Part shown: positions 26,122 to 35,013 of the stretch, piece by piece
How the letters are laid out: each line of letters opens with the position of its first letter
How positions within the stretch are numbered: position 1 is the first letter of the stretch
NCBI RefSeq assembly: GCF_017114995.1
Contig: NZ_JABXKL010000081.1
Coordinates: 1 to 64,000 of the forward strand
Length of the DNA stretch: 64,000 nucleotides
Reading direction: 5' to 3'
From: Nostoc sp. NMS9
GTDB lineage: Bacteria; Cyanobacteriota; Cyanobacteriia; Cyanobacteriales; Nostocaceae
The notes under the pieces: generated by a model
What the model was told of the DNA's origin: nothing
Database searches by the model: none
Seen by the model: the letters and a program-made list of their open reading frames with translations, nothing else
Program-made: the position numbers and the translations under genes

Positions 26122-26808
26122 ATGAACAAACGGCGAGACAATGTTCCTTTTGATCCTTACTACTTTGAGAAGCTCACATATCTAGGTGTGAACTTACTGG
26201 CCGGCGATACCTTCCGGCACATCTTCCAAACGAATCATTGGCGTGGAGCTAATTCAATTTCAGGGGAGGGTGCTAGTAGAAGACAAACACAACAGATTGA
26301 AGCTCAACTTCCAGCATTACTTAAAACATTACAAGTGGAGATACTCCTCGATCTCCCTTGCGGAGACTTCAGTTGGATGCAGTTCATAGACTTACCTATT
26401 TCAAATTACATCGGCGCAGATATTGTACCTGAACTGATTACTGAGAACCAGAAGCGTTACGGAAGTAAAAAGTGTCAGTTTCTAACATTGAATTTAACAA
26501 GCGACCCTCTACCAAGAGCAAACATATTGCTATGCCGAGATTGCTTTGTGCATCTTTCAATAGCAGATATTTTCTTTGCTCTCGATAATATTAAAAGTAG
26601 CCATATTGATTATCTACTAACAACTACTTTCCTTAATTGTGAAGATAACGAGGATATCACGACAGGTGACTGGCGTTTACTAAATTTGGAGAAACAACCT
26701 TTTAATTTTCCTACACCTCTACTACTGATACATGAACAATGTACTGAGGGAGGTGGCTTATATAAAGATAAGAGCTTGGGATTGTGGCAGGTGCAAGACA
26801 TTCCTTGA
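26122..26808 (+). CDS. Class I SAM-dependent methyltransferase
   Basis: 228 residues. SAM-binding motif I is EILLDLPCGDFSWMQFIDLP (about residues 74-93); motif II acidic YIGADIVPELI; later ANILLCRDCFVHLSIADIFFALDNI and YLLTTTF. This DLPCGDF variant belongs to a group of uncharacterised cyanobacterial methyltransferases. Substrate unknown. It lies 39 bases upstream of the RNA-ligase-like gene on the same strand. Confidence 0.85.
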   Translation: MNKRRDNVPFDPYYFEKLTYLGVNLLAGDTFRHIFQTNHWRGANSISGEGASRRQTQQIEAQLPALLKTLQVEILLDLPCGDFSWMQFIDLPISNYIGADIVPELITENQKRYGSKKCQFLTLNLTSDPLPRANILLCRDCFVHLSIADIFFALDNIKSSHIDYLLTTTFLNCEDNEDITTGDWRLLNLEKQPFNFPTPLLLIHEQCTEGGGLYKDKSLGLWQVQDIP

Positions 26809-26847
26809 AGTATTATCCTGAACAGATGTTGGTGATTGTACTCAAAA

Positions 26848-27378
26848 ATGGTGCGAAGTTTATTGGTTGTGAACTATGCGACGATTTCTGCTTTTGACTT
26901 CGCCTGGATTCAGAGTGTGCGAAAGCAGCACGATGAACTGTATTTACAAGTTATTAATCCCCACTTTACCTTGGTGTTTCCCGCTTTCAATTTTTTAGAA
27001 GCACCATTCATTAACCATGTGCAGCAGGTAACGCAACAAACCCAAGCTTTTGACTTTGTTATTCGGTGTGCCGTCTTGAGCAATGATGTTTTCAGCCAGT
27101 ATACGCACGTATTCCTAGTGCCTGACGAAGGTTATAGCAACATCGTTAAGCTGCACGATCGCCTATATACAGGAGTGCTAACTAAAGAGTTACGTCAAGA
27201 CATCCCATTCATTCCCCAGATTGGAATTGCTAACTCTCGTAACCTCCAAGAGTGCAAGCGTGTAGTTGACAAGCTAAATGCACAGTCGTTTGAGATCGCC
27301 GGCAGAGTGGAAAAGCTTGATGTGATTTGGTACGAAAATAATAGAGTCGGTACGATTGAAAAGATTACGTTGATTTAG
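26848..27378 (+). CDS. 2'-5' RNA ligase family protein (2H phosphoesterase)
   Basis: 176 residues from ATG 26848; a TTG at 26836 is possible. The two His-x-Thr/Ser-type motifs of the 2H fold appear as NPHFTLVFP (about residue 37) and, less canonical, YTHVFLVP (about 91). Other blocks are LYTGVLTKELRQDIPFIPQIGIAN and IWYENNRVGTIEKI. 2H enzymes act on 2'-5' or cyclic phosphate bonds in RNA or nucleotides. The second motif lacks a clear HxT (the later FIPQIGIA strand holds no His), so activity is uncertain. Confidence 0.75.
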   Translation: MVRSLLVVNYATISAFDFAWIQSVRKQHDELYLQVINPHFTLVFPAFNFLEAPFINHVQQVTQQTQAFDFVIRCAVLSNDVFSQYTHVFLVPDEGYSNIVKLHDRLYTGVLTKELRQDIPFIPQIGIANSRNLQECKRVVDKLNAQSFEIAGRVEKLDVIWYENNRVGTIEKITLI

Positions 27379-27413
27379 AGTGATAAATAGCGATTGCATC
27401 TGGTTGCAGACCA

Positions 27414-27439
27414 TTTTAATTCACATTAGGCGTGAATTA
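27414..27439. repeat. 26-bp direct repeat, copy 2, with hairpin
   Basis: TTTTAATTCACATTAGGCGT then GAATTA; the TAATTCAC/GTGAATTA arms form a stem that could end transcription of both convergent genes. Confidence 0.65.
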
Positions 27440-27455
27440 TAAACGCTACGCAGAT

Positions 27456-28898
27456 TTAGCTGACTGGCACCTTGGCTTGCTGTTTCCACACTGCATCTGC
27501 ATACAATGATGTGTCGAAGTCCGGCGAAATGTTGCCGCTAGTGATCCGGGCTTCGTGTAATGACCAGTCAGCGAAGAATAAGTCGTGGCTGATACGTGCC
27601 ACTACTGCTGGCACATCGCGTCGGATACTGGGTACGTCACCGATGGGCAGACCGAAGCTTACGAAGCCAGCAGGATTGAACACATGGATGTCCTTCAGGT
27701 AGGGGGCGTTGCCAGATACTTTCTCTTGGTATTCATGGGCACTGCCAAGGTAAGGGTGGGTGCTGAGTTGATCGTCACGCTGGTCGGCTGGGGCTTCATA
27801 GCGATCGCGCCAGAGGGCGATGTGATGTGCAAATTCGGCGAGTTCCGGCCGCTTTGTCGGGTCAACAAAGTAGCCAGTACCAGCGATCGCAAAATCGAAC
27901 TCGAAAACATCATCATTTACCTGAGCGACGATGCGATTGCCCTGGTTGTGAGCGGCTTTCCACGGTGCGGATAGATGCAGGTGGAAGTTAGAGAACGCTA
28001 TTACCCGCTCGATTGCGTCTGGTGGTGGCGTAGAGCCAACCTGATTAAACCGCCAAGCTTGGAACCACCGAGCTGCATCAGGTAGTTGCGGATAGTTATA
28101 GTAAGCGCCAGGATAACCTCGCACGCGATTCACCGGCACAGATGCGATCGCTGATCGCCGTGCGAACAGGTGTACTGCCTTAGCGCCTGATTCCAATGCC
28201 ACTCCTGCCGCATCAAAGGCCGAGGCCGCAGCACCCAGCACTGCTACTGTTTTACCACGCAGATTGTTGAAGTCGATTTCATCGGCGGTATGTGCATATA
28301 AGGTGCGTGGCAGAGATGCCAATACAGGCGGTATATTTGGGCCACCAGTGCCAGCTACACCGTTGGCGAAGATAATTTTACGTGTGGTTTCCACCTGCGC
28401 GACACCGTTCACTTCTAAGTGTAGACGAAAGAAATCTGTGTCCGGCTCAATCCGCACCAACTTCGTCTGATACCGAACTGGAATGCCCAGAAAATGCCGA
28501 TACCAGCTGAGGTACTCAGCCCACGCCACTCGTGGAATGCGGTCAAGCGCTGCGTATGCCTCAACACCGTGCCGCGCCTCGTACCAAGCTTGAAATGATA
28601 GCGCCGGAATGCCCAGTTCTGGCCCTGGTAGGTTTTTCGGTGTGCGTAGCTTTTTCATCCGCGCTCGCGTCAGCCACACGCCTGCATGGGCTTCGTCCTC
28701 AGCCTCATCGATGACTATCACGCGACCAATGCCGGCACGCCGCAGGGCAAATGCGAAGGTGCTGCCACTGCCACTACCGCCTACTATCGTCACATTGTGG
28801 TCAATGCCTGAGTGATCGCTCACCCAGTTTTCGGGATCGGGGCCGAGTAGGCGCAACGCCTCACGTGCGGCAAAATCGAGGTCAGTCGTTGTTGTCAT
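27456..28898 (-). CDS. FAD/NAD(P)-binding oxidoreductase, flavin monooxygenase-like
   Basis: 480 residues. The N-terminal FAD site is VTIVGGSGSGSTFAFALRRAGIGRVIVIDEAEDE; a second Rossmann motif is KTVAVLGAAASAFDAAGVALESGAKAVHLFARR (about residues 216-248), and GTGYFVDPTKRPEL is near residue 345. This layout fits the SidA/IucD-like or Baeyer-Villiger-type monooxygenases with an NADPH domain. GC content is visibly higher than in neighbouring genes, with long antisense open frames, suggesting acquisition from another bacterium. Being inside the sulfur island, it may oxidise an organosulfur compound (inference). Confidence 0.85.
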   Translation of the reverse strand: MTTTTDLDFAAREALRLLGPDPENWVSDHSGIDHNVTIVGGSGSGSTFAFALRRAGIGRVIVIDEAEDEAHAGVWLTRARMKKLRTPKNLPGPELGIPALSFQAWYEARHGVEAYAALDRIPRVAWAEYLSWYRHFLGIPVRYQTKLVRIEPDTDFFRLHLEVNGVAQVETTRKIIFANGVAGTGGPNIPPVLASLPRTLYAHTADEIDFNNLRGKTVAVLGAAASAFDAAGVALESGAKAVHLFARRSAIASVPVNRVRGYPGAYYNYPQLPDAARWFQAWRFNQVGSTPPPDAIERVIAFSNFHLHLSAPWKAAHNQGNRIVAQVNDDVFEFDFAIAGTGYFVDPTKRPELAEFAHHIALWRDRYEAPADQRDDQLSTHPYLGSAHEYQEKVSGNAPYLKDIHVFNPAGFVSFGLPIGDVPSIRRDVPAVVARISHDLFFADWSLHEARITSGNISPDFDTSLYADAVWKQQAKVPVS

Positions 28899-29148
28899 GT
28901 CGGTATTTGAGGATGAAATGAGATTTTACCGAGATTAGTGATACTGAAAAGCATAATATTATGAGAAACTAATAATTAGTTTATCTAATATTAAACTTTA
29001 CAAATAAAATAATTACTGACTGTTAGCGAAGCGGTGCTGATGTCACCCAAATACTTGAAAGAAGCTACCCCAGCAAAGCTGTACTGCACATTGCAAATTA
29101 GTTGAAATTTTCTATTAATTTATTGGCGATGCCTGCGGCGGGCTACGC
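28899..29148. other. Intergenic region with dispersed repeats
   Basis: Upstream of the FAD gene is a possible half-site (CTCGGTAAAATC on the minus strand near 28921-28934). The dispersed repeat lies at 29126-29155. Nothing else seen. Confidence 0.55.
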
Positions 29149-29155
29149 CTACGCC
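29126..29155 (-). repeat. Dispersed GCGTAGG...CATCGC repeat
   Basis: A minus-strand copy (GGCGTAGGCGTAGCCCGCCG then CAGGCATCGC) that supplies the stop codon of the small gene at 29149. Confidence 0.9.
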
Positions 29156-29376
29156 TTTAAAGAAAAACTTTTTAGTTTGCTGAAAATCCCAAACCGTTTT
29201 ATCTCCTGCTTAAGAACACGCTCACGATCAGCAGATTCTTGTGGTGGGAATTCCCAAATATCACGGATCTCATGTTCTTGCTGATCTGTTAATTGGAGAT
29301 GATGTGGTAATTGAGACTGTTGTCCAAATAACCAAGGTGCTCCATTTAATAATTCTCTTTCTATTCCATGAAACAT
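29149..29376 (-). CDS. Small hypothetical protein
   Basis: 75 residues (MFHGIERELLNGAPWLFGQQ...). There is a purine-rich ribosome site (AGGGG) 8 bases before the ATG. Helical and charged in the second half (TDQQEHEIRDIWEFPPQESADRERVLKQEIKRFG). No family recognised. It lies 61 bases downstream of two sulfonate-binding-protein genes on the same strand, so could be cotranscribed. The stop comes from a dispersed repeat, so the C-terminus may be shortened. Confidence 0.5.
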   Translation of the reverse strand: MFHGIERELLNGAPWLFGQQSQLPHHLQLTDQQEHEIRDIWEFPPQESADRERVLKQEIKRFGIFSKLKSFSLKA

Positions 29377-29437
29377 ATTTTTACCCCTATTAAAAATAAG
29401 GTGATTTTGACATTTAGCTTTTTACTTCTTGCTGCAA

Positions 29438-30499
29438 TTATTGGCATTTGGCAATATCTTCGTTAAAACTGCTGTCCCAAAGTTGTTTCACATCAACTTT
29501 TGTGGTAATTACACCTGCTTGAAAAAAGGTATCAGCAACCTTTTGCTGAGAAGCAATAGCTGCGTCAGAAACAGGAAGTACTTGTTGACGACGCTGTTGT
29601 TGACCTTGCTGGGCATCCTGATAAACGATGCCTTCATCAACATCAATGGTCTTTGCATAATTCTTCGACCACTGCTTGAGATTAGATTCCCGCCAAGTTT
29701 GGGATTTTTGCAAACGACAGAGAAAATCAGCGATCGCAACCTTCTTTTGGGGATCGGCGATCGCATTGGGTGAAGCAATAATCACGAAGTTACCGCTCAA
29801 AATATCTTTTGCAGATTCCAGTACCCGCGCCCCTTCTTTTTTGGCTTGGGGGATGGAGTAACCGTAGGTAGCCCAAGCATCAAGCTGTCCTTTACGAAAA
29901 GCTGAAAGTCCATCGGGTATTGATAAAGGAATTGCATTGATATCCTTCATCGTCAGCCCAACTTTTTCCAACATCTTAATCAGGAAGTAGTGGGCAGTCG
30001 TAGCTTTAACGTAACCTACTTTCTTACCTTTGAGGTCAGCGATCGTTTTGGCAGTCGAGTCCTTGGGTACGAGTACAACTTGACCAACCGTCGGCCCTTT
30101 GAGAGTGGCAATAATTTTTACAGATGCTTTCGATTCAATCGCAAAAATCGGCGGAATTTCACTAGCTGAGCCCAAGTCAATCGCACCAGCATTGATTGAC
30201 TGTACCATCAAATTACCCCCAGTAAACTCAGTAAATTGAGTTTGATAAGGGAAATTATCTAGTCCAGCCCACTTTAAATTTAAGTCCCAGCCACCTTTAT
30301 ATTTAGCAACATGCAATTGAGTTGTATTCGATACTGCGATTTGGGATGGGCCAGGATTAGCAGCGATCGTTGCCGGACTGGTAGACTTAACCTCTGAGCA
30401 AGCTGTTGTTGCTAGAGCTAACAAGCAACCCACAGAGAAGAAAAAATTCTGCCGCAGCCAATTGGTAGACATGTTAATTTTTGGGTATATTCTTGTCAT
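29438..30499 (-). CDS. Aliphatic sulfonate-type ABC transporter substrate-binding protein
   Basis: 353 residues. Signal/lipoprotein leader with LALATTACSE (Cys near residue 34). SsuA/TauA/NrtA-like fold: VAKYKGGWDLNLKWAG, GGNLMVQSINAGAIDLGSASEIPPIFA, LKGKKVGYVKATTAHYFLIKMLEKVGLTMKDINAIPLSIPDGLSAFRKGQLDAWATYG. It follows another binding-protein gene with a 5-base gap, so the two form an operon. No ssuB or ssuC is present. Confidence 0.9.
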   Translation of the reverse strand: MTRIYPKINMSTNWLRQNFFFSVGCLLALATTACSEVKSTSPATIAANPGPSQIAVSNTTQLHVAKYKGGWDLNLKWAGLDNFPYQTQFTEFTGGNLMVQSINAGAIDLGSASEIPPIFAIESKASVKIIATLKGPTVGQVVLVPKDSTAKTIADLKGKKVGYVKATTAHYFLIKMLEKVGLTMKDINAIPLSIPDGLSAFRKGQLDAWATYGYSIPQAKKEGARVLESAKDILSGNFVIIASPNAIADPQKKVAIADFLCRLQKSQTWRESNLKQWSKNYAKTIDVDEGIVYQDAQQGQQQRRQQVLPVSDAAIASQQKVADTFFQAGVITTKVDVKQLWDSSFNEDIAKCQ

Positions 30500-30504
30500 C
30501 TTTC

Positions 30505-31578
30505 CTACCTAACAGCAGTAGTTTCTAACGGACACACTGCTGTAGCAATATTTACTCGTTGCGGAATAATTTTTTGCTCTAGTAACCAGTCAGCTGTTTT
30601 CTGAAGATTGGCGATATCCCCAGTATTAGGAAATACGTAAGACTCTGGTCCTCGATTTTTCGTCACTTGCTTGGCTACAGTATCAGAGACTTTTAGCTCT
30701 TTAACTAAAAAATCTGATGCAGCATTAGTATGTTGATTTAACCATTCGCCATCCTCACTCAAAGCAGTAAGAGCAGCTTTCACTGCTACAGGATTTTCTT
30801 TAGCTGCATCACCACGAACAACCATAATGCCGTAGGTAGGAGCAGGGTGTGTAGTGGTGATTCTTCGCGCCTTATGTTCTAATTGGGCAATGGAAATATA
30901 AGGTTCCCAAACTGCCCATGCATCAACAGAACCTTGATATAGAGCAGGTGCAGCGTCATTCGGTGATAAATAAACTCGCTGGACTTTTTCTTTAGGAATC
31001 TTTTCTTTTTCCAAAACTTTTAATAACAGATATTCGCCTGCACCACCTTGATTAACAGCAACTTTTTTACCTACTAAATCAGCCGGTTTACGAATGGGAG
31101 AATCACCACGAACTAAGATGGCATTACTCAAAGAATCTGGACTAGGACGCTGTACAGAGCCAATACAAAGAGGTTGCCCCGCAGCAATTCCAGACATGGA
31201 AGGAATATCACCACAGCCGCCAATATCTGCCCAATTACCATTGAGAGAACTTAAAAGCGTAGCGCAACGGTCAAATGGCCCACTCCATTCAACTTTAATA
31301 TTTTGCGTTACTAACTGACGCTCTAGCTCACCCCGTTGACGCGCAATAGGAATAATCCCGCCTTTTTGGTAACCCAAGCGAATCACATTGTTTTTCTCTG
31401 TAGTTTTGGTAGTGAGAGTTTTTGAAGAGGAATCTGAGTTAGCTGCGACATTAATAGCTGTTTGTTGACTGCAACTAGAAGCTATCAAAGCAAGAAAAGA
31501 CGTTGCGATCGCAAAGATTATACTGGCAGAACATTTTTGTTTATATTGAAAGCGGTGTTCTTTTAAATAATTCACCAC
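30505..31578 (-). CDS. Aliphatic sulfonate-type ABC transporter substrate-binding protein
   Basis: 357 residues. Lipobox ASSC near residue 36. RLGYQKGGIIPIARQRGELERQL, LNGNWADIGGCGDIPSMSGIAAGQ, DLVGKKVAVNQGGAGEYLLLKVLEKEKIPKEKVQRVYLSPNDAAPALYQGSVDAWAVWEPYISIAQ. The DAWAVWEPY block is typical of SsuA. First gene of the two-gene unit with 29438-30499. A symmetric candidate operator lies about 70 bases upstream. Confidence 0.92.
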   Translation of the reverse strand: MVNYLKEHRFQYKQKCSASIIFAIATSFLALIASSCSQQTAINVAANSDSSSKTLTTKTTEKNNVIRLGYQKGGIIPIARQRGELERQLVTQNIKVEWSGPFDRCATLLSSLNGNWADIGGCGDIPSMSGIAAGQPLCIGSVQRPSPDSLSNAILVRGDSPIRKPADLVGKKVAVNQGGAGEYLLLKVLEKEKIPKEKVQRVYLSPNDAAPALYQGSVDAWAVWEPYISIAQLEHKARRITTTHPAPTYGIMVVRGDAAKENPVAVKAALTALSEDGEWLNQHTNAASDFLVKELKVSDTVAKQVTKNRGPESYVFPNTGDIANLQKTADWLLEQKIIPQRVNIATAVCPLETTAVR

Positions 31579-31879
31579 AATTGAATCCTTGATATCAATT
31601 TTTAGGAGTTTAAGCAGCTATATCTATGATAATAGTGAACAAACTACGGTAAACCGATCGACTTACTGAAATATACAGATAAGATATCACCTTTTGATGG
31701 GTTGTTCAAATCCAATCAATATTTCTTTATCTTTGACTATGAGAATTTAGCGGAGGTATTTCTATGTGAAGCTACACTCAAGTAGTGAGAAAATAAACTC
31801 TAAAAGAACCATAGATACAAATATCAAAAAATTATTCGATTTGAGCGACAATCTCTAAAAAACTGGTATGAGCCTTCCC
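31579..31879. other. Promoter region and unassigned sequence
   Basis: Contains the operator at 31641-31667. The rest (31680-31879) shows no readable gene remnant. Confidence 0.55.
31641..31667 (+). promoter_or_regulatory. Candidate sulfur-regulon operator (sulfonate binding proteins)
   Basis: AAACTACGGTAAACCGATCG is followed by ACTTACT. GTAA (31649-31652), ten bases, TTAC (31663-31666). The motif faces away from the gene, which is tolerable for a near-palindrome. Confidence 0.6.
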
Positions 31880-32157
31880 TTATATTCTTCGACCAAAAAA
31901 TGGAATGGCGGCGAGAGTTAGGAGAACTAAAGCGGCTGTGCTACCGATGGAAGTGCCAACAATTGTCCAGTATTGACGATCGCACCCAGTACTTTATGCA
32001 CTTGGGGAAAATCTAGCAAGTTTCCGGGGTCTGTCATCACTAGTAACAAGCCCAAAGGTAAGCCTAATACTATTGCAACCAGGGTAGATATACCCACCAT
32101 GTAAAAAGTTTCACTAGTGGCTTGCAACAAGCTTTGTAGTAATTCTTGTCCTTGCAT
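31880..32157 (-). pseudogene. metI: Remnant of methionine ABC transporter permease metI
   Basis: The frame from ATG 32157 encodes a MetI start (ELLQSLLQATSETFYMVGISTLVAIVLGLPLGLLLVMTD, VHKVLGAIVNTG). Just after VNTG a deletion removes the family block RS-PFIILMVAIIPFTRL and shifts the frame. A neighbouring frame continues with IVGTSIGSTAALVLLTLAAIPFFGRRI and stops at 31880; the C-terminal half of the protein is absent. It is not functional. Confidence 0.88.
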
Positions 32158-32189
32158 TAATGCACCTCTAAAAGTTGAAAACAGGGCGG

Positions 32190-32263
32190 AATACCAATTC
32201 GTAATTCGTAATTAAGAAGGTCAAATTTTGAATGTGTTGCCGATTTTAGAGAATTGGTATTAG
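32190..32263. terminator. AATACCAATTC...GAATTGGTATT inverted repeat
   Basis: Perfect 11-base arms lie just downstream of the LLM gene's stop. This may end its transcript; it is also a common dispersed repeat. Confidence 0.45.
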
Positions 32264-32277
32264 CTAGGTTAGAGAAC

Positions 32278-33468
32278 TTAGAGTCTAAGTCCAGCCTGTT
32301 TCAGTAGTGGTAGAACGCGCTTACCGAAGAAATCCAGATCAGGCTCAAAATCGTAGAAGGCAAGCTGGAAGCCATCGACACCAGCTTTATTCAGTTGCAA
32401 AATTTGCTCGGTAATTTGTTCGGGTGAACCGATTAGCTGCACATTACCGCCGATCGCACTACCAACGCCATAACGCAGATTTCCCTTTTGATGCCTCTTC
32501 CAGGCGTGTGCATCGCTGCTGACGCCTGAACGTCCAGCAATTGACTGATAATCTGCATGGTCGATAATCGCCTGGGCATATTCTTCTGCCTCTTTTTCAG
32601 TTTCACGCACGACAATAAGCGGATTTAGGAGAGTGCGGACTTGTCTACCATTAGCGATCGCCGATTGTTTGACACGGGCTGTATGGGCGGGTAACGACGA
32701 CAAGGCGCTTTCTATGTCACCGCCAGCCGGACTGGTAATAAATACGATATCAGAATGGCGACCCGCAAACTCGATACCAGCATCCGAGCCAGTGGCGTTC
32801 ACTAAGATGGGGCGACCATAAAGCGGGCGGGGGCTGATGTAGGCATCCTTAAACTGCCAAGAACTCTGACTTTTATAAGAAAAATTCTCTGTTTCCGACC
32901 AGAGTCGTTTGAGGACGGTGACAAATTCATCAGCGAGTTCATAGCGGCGATCGTGTTCGATCTGGCTCCAGCCGAACAGTTCATGCTCATAAGCCCGGTG
33001 TCCAGTGACAACATTAATTCCCCAGCGACCTTTAGAAATGTGATCAAGTGTCGCACCAAATTTAGCTAGATGGATGGGATGCCAAGGCCCGTAGAGGACG
33101 TGAATGGTTGAGATTAATAGAATGCGTGAGGTAATGGCAGCAAGGGAAGCAGTAGCAATGAAGGCATCTAAACCTGCTTCTGTGCGAGTTGGCCCCTGTC
33201 CGCCCTTCGGCTGCCATGTGGAATAGCCAAAAATCAGGTCAAAACCTAGCTCCTCAGCCTTTTGGGTCAGTTTGGCATTGTAATCAAATGACCAGTCTGT
33301 AGTACGCGGTAGGGTAGAAGAACTCCAACCACCGTGATGAATCGGTAAGAACAGCCCTAGCAGTACTGGCTGCCGGAGAGCTTGGGATAATGGGCTTTGG
33401 GGATAGTCTGTTGGAGAGGCGATCGCCTCTTTACTTGCTCTCAAAAAAGTAGTATCGATTGCACTCAT
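32278..33468 (-). CDS. LLM-class flavin-dependent monooxygenase (SfnG/SsuD-like)
   Basis: 396 residues from ATG 33468, with ribosome site AGAGGAAC. Luciferase-like fold: LLGLFLPIHHGGWSSSTLPRTTDWSFDY, FDLIFGYSTWQPKGG, TIHVLYGPWHPIHLAKFGATLDHISKGRWGINVVTGHRAYEHELFGWSQIEHDRRY, GSDAGIEFAGRHSDIVF. This closely fits dimethylsulfone/alkanesulfonate monooxygenases, which use FMNH2 and O2 to break the C-S bond and release sulfite or sulfinate. It lies downstream of the SfnB-like gene, probably cotranscribed. Confidence 0.92.
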   Translation of the reverse strand: MSAIDTTFLRASKEAIASPTDYPQSPLSQALRQPVLLGLFLPIHHGGWSSSTLPRTTDWSFDYNAKLTQKAEELGFDLIFGYSTWQPKGGQGPTRTEAGLDAFIATASLAAITSRILLISTIHVLYGPWHPIHLAKFGATLDHISKGRWGINVVTGHRAYEHELFGWSQIEHDRRYELADEFVTVLKRLWSETENFSYKSQSSWQFKDAYISPRPLYGRPILVNATGSDAGIEFAGRHSDIVFITSPAGGDIESALSSLPAHTARVKQSAIANGRQVRTLLNPLIVVRETEKEAEEYAQAIIDHADYQSIAGRSGVSSDAHAWKRHQKGNLRYGVGSAIGGNVQLIGSPEQITEQILQLNKAGVDGFQLAFYDFEPDLDFFGKRVLPLLKQAGLRL

Positions 33469-33498
33469 AGTTCCTCTCAACGGTTTCGGTTGGCTGCC

Positions 33499-33562
33499 AG
33501 ATCCCCGACTTCTGAATAAATACTCATAAAGTGGTTTCCCGCATGTTAGAAGTCAGGGATCT
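33499..33562. repeat. Inverted repeat between SfnB-like and LLM genes
   Basis: AGATCCCCGACTTCT (33499-33513) and AGAAGTCAGGGATCT (33548-33562) pair with one mismatch. A dispersed palindrome that could act as an mRNA-processing or attenuation point. Confidence 0.75.
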
Positions 33563-33570
33563 GAACAAAA

Positions 33571-34809
33571 TTAGAAGAATCCTCGTTGCGGCAATGGTGT
33601 ACCGTTGATCTCGTAGTCGCCGATCGCACGAGCCTTAAAGTGATTTGGGTTATGTGAGGATAAGGTACGGGCGTTGCGCCAATGACGATCAAAGTTGGAG
33701 CTTTTCTTTGTTGTGGAAGCCCCACCCACTTCAAACAGCAAGGTGGCCGAACGTAGTGCTAGGTCATCAACAATCAATTTGGCTTTGGATGCACTCAAAG
33801 AAGTTGCCAGTGCCGCAGCCGTCTCTGCCTCTTCACCCTGAGCTTGGGCAGCAGGAAGGCGATCGAGACCATCAGCTGCTGCTAAAACAATCGCTTCGGC
33901 AGCAAAGGCATTGGCGGCAATCTGCCCGACAGTCTGTTGCAAGATTGGGTCTTCTGAAGCTTGCTCGCTTACGGCATGGTAGAAAGTTCGGGGTCTGGTA
34001 CGAACGAGGGTTGTTGCATCACGCAGAACGCTACGAATAATGCCAGCGTTGATTGCTGTCAGGAATAATTGCGGAACAATGTTATATGGCAGGTTGTCTT
34101 TGTCTGTGTCTGTCTCAAAAATTACTTCATCTACCTCTACACGGACATTAGTGAAAGTAGTTGTTCCTGTGCCTGTAAGTCTTTGCCCGAAGCCATCCCA
34201 GTCATCCACAAGGTCAATCCCCTCGCGGTTGGTAGGAATGAGTACAAATGCTTTCGTGTCATCGGGTACTAACACACGCACGAAAATCAAGTCTGCGTAA
34301 AGGCTGCCAGTGCTGTAATACTTAGTACCATTCAGCCGATAGCCGTCGCCATCGAGTGTTAATTTTGTATTTACGACTTGGCCGCCACCAGATCGCTTGG
34401 TTTCCAGTTCAGTTGTAGCGAGTCCAATAATTGCACCATCAGCAACGGCCTTGAGCCATCGGCGATTCCTCTGGGTGCGCTCAGAACGCAAAATCCGCTC
34501 TGTTACTGAGAAATGATTCCGCACAATGTGAGCGACATTTGGATCAGCATCCCCCAGTCTAATCACGACCTCGAATAGTTCGCGTGCAGTGCTACCACCA
34601 CCATCTTCGGCAACGGGGATTCGCAATGCACCCAACCGGGAACGCCGGATCAATTCAACCACATTATAAGGAAGGATGCGATCGCGATCGCGCTCACTTG
34701 CTCCCAGAGCAATAAAATCAAAAAGCTGCTGAAGTTCCGGCGAGTTTGCTCTCACCGGAGCCGAAAACTGAATTGTCGTATCTGCAAGTTTCTCTGGACT
34801 CTTAATCAT
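33571..34809 (-). CDS. SfnB/DszC-like sulfur-acquisition oxidoreductase (acyl-CoA dehydrogenase fold)
   Basis: 412 residues. N-terminal helical domain (LGALRIPVAEDGGGSTARELFEVVIRLGDADPNVAHIVRNH), middle beta domain (IGLATTELETK, GYRLNGTKYYSTGSLYADLIFV, DDWDGFGQRLTGTGTTTFTNVRV) and a C-terminal helical bundle ending LFEVGGASTTKKSSNFDRHWRNARTLSSHNPNHFKARAIGDY. The RHWRNARTLSSHNP ending is typical of flavin monooxygenases of the DszC/SfnB group rather than true acyl-CoA dehydrogenases. Expected role: FMN-dependent oxygenation of an organosulfur compound, paired with the LLM enzyme downstream. Confidence 0.88.
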   Translation of the reverse strand: MIKSPEKLADTTIQFSAPVRANSPELQQLFDFIALGASERDRDRILPYNVVELIRRSRLGALRIPVAEDGGGSTARELFEVVIRLGDADPNVAHIVRNHFSVTERILRSERTQRNRRWLKAVADGAIIGLATTELETKRSGGGQVVNTKLTLDGDGYRLNGTKYYSTGSLYADLIFVRVLVPDDTKAFVLIPTNREGIDLVDDWDGFGQRLTGTGTTTFTNVRVEVDEVIFETDTDKDNLPYNIVPQLFLTAINAGIIRSVLRDATTLVRTRPRTFYHAVSEQASEDPILQQTVGQIAANAFAAEAIVLAAADGLDRLPAAQAQGEEAETAAALATSLSASKAKLIVDDLALRSATLLFEVGGASTTKKSSNFDRHWRNARTLSSHNPNHFKARAIGDYEINGTPLPQRGFF

Positions 34810-34857
34810 TAGTTTCTATCTCCGAATATCCTGTGGAAAATCTATGTTGGTGAGTGG

Positions 34858-35013
34858 TCAGGCAATTGCTATTTCTGGGTGACGCGACTTTAGCACTACA
34901 AAGTTGAAGAATGTTTCCAGCCTTGAGGCGATTACATCTGGTAACATATTCAAGCCACCGACTGCACTCGACAAAAACCATTCCTCTGTAAGGGTTTTAG
35001 ATGTATTTAAGTT
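34858..35013 (-). pseudogene. C-terminal remnant of an LLM monooxygenase
   Basis: The minus strand reads EEWFLSSAVGGLNMLPDVI then ETFFNFVV before a stop at 34858. It aligns with the ending of NtaA/SnaA-type LLM enzymes (EEWL-DGFN-MFP...L-FVD-VVPELQ; compare the intact gene at 41150). Everything upstream is lost. It lies between the operator at 35026 and the SfnB-like gene. Confidence 0.6.

Noticed and set aside
27472..28815. Antisense ORFs across the FAD oxidoreductase gene
   Set aside because: Shadow frames of a GC-rich gene whose minus-strand motifs are unambiguous.
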